From NCBI GenBank assembly GCA_005880075.1, contig VBJT01000099.1, positions 2,897 to 17,828 on the forward strand: DNA of 14,932 nucleotides, given 5' to 3'. Position 1 is the stretch's first letter; each line of letters begins with the position of its first letter. The notes under the pieces were generated by a model that saw only the letters and a list, made by a program, of their open reading frames with translations, ran no database searches and had not been told where the DNA came from. A program made the position numbers and the translations under genes. Source of the DNA: Chloroflexota bacterium (lineage in GTDB: Bacteria; Chloroflexota; Dehalococcoidia; SM23-28-2; RBG-16-64-32). Shown piece by piece: positions 1 to 5,354 of the stretch.

Positions 1-1
1 T

Positions 2-1114
2 GTCCTCGAAGAGCTACGGGAGGCCGGAATTTCGGACGAGAATGTCCGGCTGCTCTGCGCAAATGCTCTACACCGCCGCTGGACGCGCGAAGAACTGGCG
101 AGGATCCTGGGCGACGAGCTTGTCGACCGCTTCGGCGACCGCCTCCAGTGTCACGACGCTGAGGACGCGGCGAATATCGTCGATCTCGGGACCACTTCAT
201 CCGGCTACGACGTCGATCTTCACCGCTTGGCCGTCGAGTCCGACCTCACCGTCTACATCAACGCTGCTTGCCACCTGGGCTTCAACGGCGGATGGAAGTC
301 GGTCGCGGTCGGCCTTTCCACCTGGCGTTCGATCCGGCACACCCATACGCCGGACGGCATGTCGATGTCAGTACGCGACAACCGGATGCACGCGGTCTTT
401 GCTGAGCAGGGCTACCACATAGAATCCACGCTCGGACGGCGGATCTTCAAATTCGAAACGGTCCTCGCCAATCCTGTCACGATCGCGAGCTGCTGGGCAG
501 GCGGCATCGACGGGACCCGCCAGGCGGCGCTTGCCCTGATTTCATCGCTGAACCCGCCGCGCCGCGAGTCATCACACGGCGAGAAGGCGGACATCATCGT
601 CTACGGCGTACCCAACTGGAGCCCCTACGCCACCTTCGCGAAGATGAACCCGGTTCTCACGCTCATCTCTTCGGCCCTCGGCTATCTGGGCGGCTACATC
701 GAAGCCCTCGGCAAACCCGGCTGTTCCGTGATCATCGCAACGCCGTGTCCTGAGCAGTGGGACATGGAACACCACCCCTCCTACAAAGAGGTGTGGGAAC
801 GCGTGCTTCCGGCAACCAAGGACCCGTACGAGATAACCGCGCGTTTTGGAGAGGAGTTCGCCAGCCACGCCGGCTACATCGAGCAGTACAGCCACGGCTA
901 TGCTTTCCACCCGGTGCACGGCATCCTCGCGACGCACCCGTTAAAGCGCCTGCGCCACGCCGGGCGTGTCTATGTGGCCGGCGCCGACGACCCCGCCGTG
1001 CCGAAGCATCTGGGCTTCATCCCAGCACCGACTGTCGAAGACGCCATCCGCGAGGCGGAGAGTGTGCACGGCCCCGACGCCAGCATCGCCTGCGTCCGGA
1101 ATCCCGGCGGCTAG
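2..1114 (+). CDS. LarA-like nickel-pincer racemase family protein (DUF2088), 5' truncated
   Basis: The frame is open from the window edge to a TAG at 1112-1114, giving 370 residues without the N-terminus. Visible LarA-type landmarks, numbered in this fragment, are His24-Arg25 in the stretch ALHRRWTREEL, His51-Asp52, the LGTTSSGYDV segment (family form LG-T-x-G-x-P-V), and His91 followed by GFNGGWKS with Lys99. In lactate racemase LarA the equivalent lysine carries the nickel-pincer nucleotide cofactor and the histidines bind nickel or act in catalysis. The family racemises or epimerises 2-hydroxy acids in the cytoplasm. The substrate here cannot be read from sequence. The segment is unusual (GFNGGWKS instead of the common GYSGG-x-K) and the His-to-Lys spacing is slightly shorter than in LarA as I recall it. 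The gene converges on the rhomboid gene with a gap of 43 bases. No larB, larC or larE is in the window. Family membership is fairly sure, activity is not. Confidence 0.8.
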   Translation, partial: VLEELREAGISDENVRLLCANALHRRWTREELARILGDELVDRFGDRLQCHDAEDAANIVDLGTTSSGYDVDLHRLAVESDLTVYINAACHLGFNGGWKSVAVGLSTWRSIRHTHTPDGMSMSVRDNRMHAVFAEQGYHIESTLGRRIFKFETVLANPVTIASCWAGGIDGTRQAALALISSLNPPRRESSHGEKADIIVYGVPNWSPYATFAKMNPVLTLISSALGYLGGYIEALGKPGCSVIIATPCPEQWDMEHHPSYKEVWERVLPATKDPYEITARFGEEFASHAGYIEQYSHGYAFHPVHGILATHPLKRLRHAGRVYVAGADDPAVPKHLGFIPAPTVEDAIREAESVHGPDASIACVRNPGG

Positions 1115-1157
1115 CCCGCGACAACCTTCTACGTTTACCGCCGCTCGACCGGTTCGC

Positions 1158-1847
1158 TTAGGCGCCCCGCGTTCGGAGTACGAGCGCCGACAATAGGAGC
1201 ATGCTGGCGCAGCCAGTCAAGAACCCACCGGCCAGCGCATAATAGGCAAGCCTCGTATCCCCGCCAAGCGCCGCGACACCGCCAATCTGCAGGACTGACC
1301 ACGCAACCATGAGAACAGCCCAGCGAGGATCGGTCATTACGTACGCCCCCCCGATTCCCGCGATCGCCCCGCTGGCGCCGAGGAAAGGGGTTGTATCGCC
1401 CGCTGTCAACGCAACCTGCAACGCCGTCCCTCCAAGTAGGGATACAAAGTAGGTTGCCGCGAGGATCCAGTAACCGGCGTCATCGAACGACTGTACGAGA
1501 AGTCTTTCGAGGGCAATCCCCAGGATGCAGAGGACCGCAATGTTACTCGCGAAGCGGACGATGTCATCGTGCAGGTATCCGGACGTAACGACAGTTAGCG
1601 GCTGGCGCGACAAGTCGGGCGATTTTAGCCAATCGACGAGGTCACTTGGCACCACTCCCCACTTTTCGTACACCCGGCGGAGGTCTGGTGTGGACTGGGC
1701 GAGCTCGTAGGAGAAGACAAATGCGCTGACGATAATCAGTGACATCGTGAGGTAAGGAACCGGAATAAAGCGAGCGGTCTCTTCGACGCGCCAGCGAGCG
1801 GTGATTTTCCACCAGTCAGGAGGGCGGCCTGCCCACCGTGGAATCAA
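1158..1847 (-). CDS. rhomboid family membrane protein, probably catalytically dead
   Basis: This is a 229-residue hydrophobic protein with about six membrane segments (first near residues 36-53). It carries the rhomboid GxSG motif as Gly157-Ala-Ser159-Gly160 and the preceding loop motif with His93 and Asn102. Active rhomboids use a Ser-His dyad, with the His in a late helix in the pattern A-H-x-G-G-F. Here that stretch reads YALAGGFLTG, so Leu205 occupies the His position. Family knowledge therefore suggests an inactive, iRhom-like or pseudoprotease membrane protein rather than an intramembrane protease. The start is a TTG at 1847-1845 that overlaps the TGA of the upstream hydrolase gene (TTGA), with a GGGGA ribosome-binding-like stretch 8 bases before it, which suggests translational coupling. 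The alternative start Met35 would directly abut the first membrane helix and is less likely. It is the last gene of the minus-strand cluster. Confidence 0.78.
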   Translation of the reverse strand: MIPRWAGRPPDWWKITARWRVEETARFIPVPYLTMSLIIVSAFVFSYELAQSTPDLRRVYEKWGVVPSDLVDWLKSPDLSRQPLTVVTSGYLHDDIVRFASNIAVLCILGIALERLLVQSFDDAGYWILAATYFVSLLGGTALQVALTAGDTTPFLGASGAIAGIGGAYVMTDPRWAVLMVAWSVLQIGGVAALGGDTRLAYYALAGGFLTGCASMLLLSALVLRTRGA

Positions 1848-2566
1848 GCGACGGTTCCCCAGAATACCTCAAGAGCCTCCGCCGTCTCCTGCGGGAACTG
1901 CGCCGGCCACCAGTGGCCACCCGGGAGCATGACCAGCTTTGCACTCGTCCGTTCGGCCATGCGTTTCGCGAATTCCGTCTGCATGTACTGGTCTTTCTCG
2001 CCCCAGATGAGCAGCCCCGGCCTGTCGATGCCGTCAATATCCGGCCCCCACTCTTTGCCAACGTTTACGGCAGAACGGTATAAAGGCAGGACGGCCGCCT
2101 TCATGCGGTCATCGATGCGTTGCGCAATCTCCTTCGCGACAGGTTCGGGCATACCGTCATTGACGAACGTCGGCACGACCGCTTCGGCTGTCATCGACTG
2201 CATGACGTTCTCGCCAACGCCCGGAGTCTGCCACATCTGTGCGATCGGATGCCAAACGTAGTTCTCGTCGATTGCTCCGCCACCCGCCGCCCAACTGCGA
2301 ACCAGGTCCGGCCGTACGCAGACCAACCGCTCGACCAGAAGCGCGCCCCAGTCGTGTCCGACTATATCGACGGGCGGCCCGGCGTTTTCCACTTCGGCGA
2401 TTAGCCAATCTAGATAATCCTCTTTTGTGAAGCCGAACCCAGCCGGTGCGTCGCGGTCGAAGCCGGGCATGTCTGGCGCGACAATGTCGTTGCGAGGAAG
2501 GTGCTGTCGGACGCCGTCCCAGAGGTGGTGTGTATCAGGTACGCCGTGAACGAGGAATGCCGGCAC
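1844..2566 (-). CDS. alpha/beta hydrolase, epoxide hydrolase / haloalkane dehalogenase type
   Basis: This 240-residue cytoplasmic alpha/beta-hydrolase has the oxyanion segment His7-Gly8 (VHGVPDT), the nucleophile elbow GHDWG with Asp72 as nucleophile, the probable acid Asp192 in IWGEKDQYM and the catalytic His218 in GGHWW. An Asp nucleophile in GHDWG is characteristic of epoxide hydrolases, haloalkane dehalogenases and fluoroacetate dehalogenase relatives, which work through an alkyl-enzyme ester. The exact substrate cannot be read. It starts with GTG at 2566-2564, preceded by a strong Shine-Dalgarno sequence (GGAGGGG, about 6 bases upstream), and there is no better in-frame start. It is slightly shorter at the N-terminus than typical members (about 280-300 residues), because it begins directly at the HG oxyanion strand. 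It lies 183 bases downstream of the selenoprotein and overlaps the rhomboid start by 4 bases. Confidence 0.85.
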   Translation of the reverse strand: MPAFLVHGVPDTHHLWDGVRQHLPRNDIVAPDMPGFDRDAPAGFGFTKEDYLDWLIAEVENAGPPVDIVGHDWGALLVERLVCVRPDLVRSWAAGGGAIDENYVWHPIAQMWQTPGVGENVMQSMTAEAVVPTFVNDGMPEPVAKEIAQRIDDRMKAAVLPLYRSAVNVGKEWGPDIDGIDRPGLLIWGEKDQYMQTEFAKRMAERTSAKLVMLPGGHWWPAQFPQETAEALEVFWGTVA

Positions 2567-2749
2567 TCTCGCCCCTCCTGCTCCTTAAATAGCTGCTTCA
2601 CTCATCCTACGAGAATGTTTGGAAGCGGATATGCCCGCTCAGAGCATGACAGAGCGACTCAGCACGGCGCAAATAGGAGCATTCCGCAGGTTCCCACGCG
2701 CAGAATACCATACGCTGCCCGAGACCCCACACCTTCCGAATACGCCGTG
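2567..2749. other. 183-base gap between selenoprotein and hydrolase genes
   Basis: No gene is supported here. On the minus strand it carries only the strong ribosome-binding site of the hydrolase gene near its low-coordinate end. I see no convincing terminator hairpin with a U-run and no clear promoter, so I cannot tell whether the hydrolase is co-transcribed with the selenoprotein. Confidence 0.5.
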
Positions 2750-3625
2750 TCATGTCTCCCGCCTGCGGTCCTCTGCCCTGGCCTGCGCCTGCTCACGCAT
2801 CATCTTGATAATCGGCGATGCTTCGAGCGGCTGCCAGTCCTTGCGCGCCTCGTCCGATGGCCGAGGCCATTGGACTTCGACATCACGTGCTGCACCGGGG
2901 CCGCTTGCGTCTTGCAGCAGCGACAGCGCCGCGCGAATGATCATCATCTGCATCTCGCTGTCGCCCGGCATGCCCAGCGGGTGTCCGAACGGGACCTCGA
3001 CGCCCAGCGTTCGAGGCGTACCCATCTTCTCTGCCCAGAACGGCATCATCGTCACCATAACGGTGCTGAATCCCGCCTGCTCGAACGTCTGCGCCAGCAC
3101 GGGCGCACTTCGGCAGCAGTCGGGTCAGGCTGGTGTGAGAAGGACGGCATCGATAGCTTCGTCCTTCATTAGGGCAACCACCTCGGGCGCGTAGCGCTCC
3201 CGCCACTCATTCGTGTTCGGCTGGTAGCCCATGAACGAATAGTTGACAGAGGCCAGCGACCCGATCACGCCTTGCTCTTCGAGCGCCACGAACCGCCGGA
3301 CCGGCAGCACGATGTTCACATCCGCCAGGATGTCCCGAGTGTTGATGTGCAGATGCGAGGCGGCGATCTGGCTCTGCATCACATCTCGCCGAATACGCCG
3401 GTAGGTCGGGTCTCCCCAAATCGGCTGCCGCTTTTCGCGTTCTGCGTCAAATGGGGGCTCGCGTTCCCTGTCGTAAATGCCGGCCGTCGTCACGAGGCCA
3501 AACCGGCATTCCCTTAGCGGCTTCGAGAGCGCGGTCCACGGGATCGGGTCCACCCGGTCCACACGAAGCGTCTGGTAGTAGGCGGCGATCGAGCGGGGCA
3601 AGTATTTGAAACTATCTACCGGCAT
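2750..3625 (-). CDS. GrdB/PrdB-like selenoprotein with in-frame TGA read as selenocysteine (Sec167)
   Basis: One 291-residue protein is encoded if the TGA at 3127-3125 is read as selenocysteine. Both halves are in the same frame. The first (166 residues, ATG at 3625, SD AAGGGGAG 5 bases upstream) ends VLLTPA, then comes Sec167-Pro-Asp-Cys170-Cys171-Arg-Ser-Ala-Pro, then VLAQTFEQAGFSTVMV, ending at TGA 2752-2750. N-terminal segments LVTTAGIYD, GDPTYRRI, HLHINTRDILADVN and YSFMGY, and C-terminal FGHPLGMPGD, match the glycine/sarcosine/betaine reductase selenoprotein B family (PF07355 type). In GrdB the same spot reads VILTST-U-x-x-C, followed by an AGIP segment like the AGFS here. Many short relatives have Cys at this place. 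A SECIS-like hairpin follows the TGA. The family uses Sec/Cys redox chemistry, and GrdB cleaves C-N bonds with a pyruvoyl partner. No GrdA, GrdC, GrdD or GrdE is present, so this is probably a stand-alone redox enzyme of unknown substrate. The length is far below full GrdB (about 430). The alternative is a Cys-to-stop mutation. Confidence 0.85.
3077..3119 (-). promoter_or_regulatory. bacterial SECIS-like RNA hairpin after the Sec TGA
   Basis: The transcript folds into a three-part stem. The outer helix is CUGCU (3119-3115) with AGCAG (3081-3077). The middle helix is CGAA (3112-3109) with UUCG (3085-3082). The upper helix is UGCGCC (3107-3102) with GGCGCA (3095-3090), six perfect pairs. The apical loop is CGUGCU (3101-3096), with G and U at loop positions 2 and 3. 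The loop begins 23 nt after the TGA, inside the 16-37 nt range known for bacterial SECIS elements, which need a G near the start of the apical loop for SelB binding. The pairing is seen directly, SelB recognition is inferred. Confidence 0.78.
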
Positions 3626-3787
3626 CCGGTCTCCCCTTGATTGCTCGCATCATTCTACCGCAACTCCTCGTCCGCCTTCGTTAACCGTTTGCCAACCATA
3701 TTTTTCCCGGGCAGAGGTAACACCACGCGTCCCATCCTCCTCATTAATTACGGGAAAATCGCGAGGCACAGGACGGGAGGTGGGCCC
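3626..3787. promoter_or_regulatory. divergent promoter region of selenoprotein and unknown-protein genes
   Basis: These 162 bases separate two divergent genes and are more AT-rich than the surroundings. On the minus strand, TAGAAT (3657-3652) is a plausible -10 box about 26 bases before the selenoprotein ATG, without a clear -35. The plus strand has an AT-rich patch (TTAATTA near 3744-3750) and the ribosome-binding site GGGAGG at 3775-3780. No operator repeat is evident. Confidence 0.35.
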
Positions 3788-4390
3788 GTGCAACACCAGT
3801 ACAGCAGCGATCTCTACATACCGCAGGACGAACGCCGTCTCCGCGCGGTCCAACGTCGGGGGGAGACCATCGATCGGACCGTGCGTGATTGGTCGGCGAC
3901 GGTCCTCGAAGTGCTCCCAAAGGCGCTTCCGCTCGTCAAAGAAGAGCGGGCCGTCACAGGATTGTTCCTTGCTCAGCAGCGACGACTGAACCTCGAGCTG
4001 GATGCCCGGAACCCGGAATCGAACTTGCGCGAGCGGCTGGGCAAGCTCTTCCCCTTCCTGGGTGACGGTAGTCCCGATCTGGATGCGGTCCGCGCTGTCC
4101 ACCGCATCGTCTCCGCCCGTCTTGAGTCCGATATAGACCGCGCCTGCGTTCAGTATTGCGAGGCGCAGCAAATTCCCGCTGTTTCTGACCCCGTTATCGA
4201 TTGGCGCGTCGCGATGCGCTTCATGGCGCAGGGACTGCACCGCATCGCCAGCCAAATCGACCTCAAGAAGGACTACGCCACCTCGTCCAAGCGCTTCGAG
4301 CTCGCCCTCTTCGCACGAGAGGCCGCCGCTGACGTCCTTCAACGCCGTCGCTCGATGTTCTCCGCCTTCCAGAAGTCCGAAGCGCTCTAG
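3788..4390 (+). CDS. unknown helical protein, 200 residues
   Basis: I do not recognise this protein. The start chosen is GTG at 3788, because a GGGAGG ribosome-binding site ends 7 bases before it. An upstream in-frame TTG start would add 49 residues that look like translated promoter. The protein is charged, rich in Arg, Glu, Ala and Leu, has no predicted membrane span or signal peptide, and is largely helical. Distinct stretches are an N-terminal DERRLRAVQRRGETIDRTV helix, a leucine-rich middle (FLAQQRRLNLELDA, LGKLFPFLGDG) and a C-terminal helix with RFELALFAREAAADVLQRRR. Codon use and GC3 match its neighbours, which supports a real gene. It is divergent from the selenoprotein gene and 62 bases upstream of the GDPD gene, so it could share regulation with either. 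A function cannot be assigned from sequence. Confidence 0.62.
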   Translation: MQHQYSSDLYIPQDERRLRAVQRRGETIDRTVRDWSATVLEVLPKALPLVKEERAVTGLFLAQQRRLNLELDARNPESNLRERLGKLFPFLGDGSPDLDAVRAVHRIVSARLESDIDRACVQYCEAQQIPAVSDPVIDWRVAMRFMAQGLHRIASQIDLKKDYATSSKRFELALFAREAAADVLQRRRSMFSAFQKSEAL

Positions 4391-4437
4391 TCTCGCGCGT
4401 AGCTCCAACCTGGGCTGTCAACGCCCGCCGTGCCACG

Positions 4438-4446
4438 TGCCATAAT
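4438..4446 (+). promoter_or_regulatory. extended -10 promoter, leaderless start for the GDPD gene
   Basis: TG-c-CATAAT is an extended -10 element with only six bases between it and the ATG at 4453, which places the expected transcription start at or next to the A of the ATG. No Shine-Dalgarno sequence is visible. Together this fits a leaderless mRNA. No convincing -35 box is seen, as is common for extended -10 promoters. Confidence 0.45.
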
Positions 4447-4452
4447 CGGCTC

Positions 4453-5163
4453 ATGCGCCGCCCACTCGTCATCTCGCACGCGGCCTGCGGCGGCCACGCG
4501 CCCGAAAATACCCTTGCCGGCGTGCAGAAGGCGCTCGAGCTAAACGCCGATGCGATAGAGATCGATGTCCAGGCGAGCGCCGATGCAGTGCCCGTCCTCA
4601 TGCACGACCTGACCGTCGACCGCACGACGAACGAACGTGGCGAGGTCGCGAGGATGTCGCTGCAGCAACTGCGGAAACTAGATGCGGGTGGCGAGCCCCC
4701 ACCCACGCTTGCCGAAGTGCTCGACATTACGCGTGGCCGGGTGTTGCTCGTCATCGAGATCAAGCAGCCGGGAATCGAGCAGCTTATCGCAGATGTGGCT
4801 CGCGCTGCTGTGGCCCTGGGCGACGTCATGGTCTGGTCGTTCTTCCCGGAGGCCCTCGCGTCTATGAGAGCTGCAGAGCCGAGCATCCCCGCAAGTCTGT
4901 TGCTAGCAGCGAAATCTCTCTTACGCTGGCCGGCCGCCCGAGAGCGCGCCCTGCGCCTGGGCCTACAGGGCATCAGCGCGTTCTTTACCGGGGTCGATCA
5001 ACAACTGGCTCGCGATTGTCAACTCAGTGGACTCGCCCTTTACGCTTGGACCGCGGACCGGCCGGACGATATCGCGCGTCTGATCGACCTGCGGATCGAC
5101 GGCATCTGCACGAACTTTCCAGACCGCGCCGTAGAGTTGCTTCAGAAAGCAGGCCGGTGGTAA
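4453..5163 (+). CDS. glycerophosphodiester phosphodiesterase (GDPD/UgpQ family)
   Basis: This 236-residue cytoplasmic protein spans the whole GDPD TIM barrel (UgpQ is similar in length). It hydrolyses glycerophosphodiesters to glycerol 3-phosphate and an alcohol, recycling phospholipid headgroups. Visible motifs are His9 and the APENTLAG segment at the first strand, Glu36-Ile-Asp38 (metal ligands), His51-Asp52 in VLMHDLTVDRTT (second catalytic His), Glu in LLVIEIKQ (metal), and the C-terminal YAWTADRPDD and DGICTNFPD segments. One oddity is that the usual His-Arg pair at the catalytic His is His9-Ala10, so an Arg that normally helps bind phosphate is missing. The rest of the site is intact, so I expect activity but possibly altered substrate preference. 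The ATG at 4453 has no ribosome-binding site and a -10 box just upstream. There is no signal peptide, so it is cytoplasmic. Confidence 0.88.
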   Translation: MRRPLVISHAACGGHAPENTLAGVQKALELNADAIEIDVQASADAVPVLMHDLTVDRTTNERGEVARMSLQQLRKLDAGGEPPPTLAEVLDITRGRVLLVIEIKQPGIEQLIADVARAAVALGDVMVWSFFPEALASMRAAEPSIPASLLLAAKSLLRWPAARERALRLGLQGISAFFTGVDQQLARDCQLSGLALYAWTADRPDDIARLIDLRIDGICTNFPDRAVELLQKAGRW

Positions 5164-5169
5164 CACGCT

Positions 5170-5178
5170 TGGTATACT
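5170..5178 (+). promoter_or_regulatory. extended -10 promoter of tRNA-Trp
   Basis: TG-g-TATACT lies 44 bases before the mature tRNA 5' end, in the short gap after the GDPD stop. It gives a precursor leader of about 36 bases. No good -35 hexamer is visible at the expected distance. Confidence 0.5.
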
Positions 5179-5221
5179 AAAAGAACGCGGTGAGGCAACC
5201 CGAAGGGCCCGAGCTCATCGT

Positions 5222-5297
5222 AGGGGCGTAGCTCAGCTGGAAGAGCAGCGGTCTCCAAAACCGCAGGTCGGGGGTTCGAGTCCCTCCGCCCCTGCCA
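5222..5297 (+). tRNA. tRNA-Trp (anticodon CCA)
   Basis: A full cloverleaf can be folded. The acceptor is AGGGGCG/CGCCCCT, the D stem GCTC/GAGC, and the anticodon stem GCGGT/ACCGC with loop CTCCAAA, giving anticodon CCA. The T stem is GGGGG/CCCTC (one G-U) with loop TTCGAGT, and the discriminator is G at 5294. The CCA end is encoded at 5295-5297. The CCA anticodon reads UGG only, which argues against UGA being read as tryptophan in this organism and so supports selenocysteine for the in-frame TGA at 3125-3127. Confidence 0.97.
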
Positions 5298-5354
5298 GAC
5301 CCAAGTCACGCGTCCGAACGTACCCCTCTCTGACGGCAGTTAATTCGCGTGGCT

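Noticed and set aside
2750..3100. A separate 116-residue gene starting at GTG 3100
   Set aside because: It has no ribosome-binding site, begins inside a conserved family motif and is in the same frame as the upstream part. It is the second half of the selenoprotein.
3125..3127. TGA as tryptophan (genetic code change)
   Set aside because: The only tRNA-Trp seen has anticodon CCA, other genes use TGA as stop, and the family expects Sec or Cys at this place, not Trp.
3641..3787. 49-residue N-terminal extension of the unknown protein from TTG 3641
   Set aside because: It covers the promoter region, has no ribosome-binding site and looks non-coding. GTG 3788 has GGGAGG at the right distance.
3650..4408. 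252-residue minus-strand frame opposite the unknown protein
   Set aside because: It is a GC-rich antisense shadow. The plus-strand gene has the better start, ribosome-binding site and amino-acid make-up. Not fully excluded, as neither protein is recognised.
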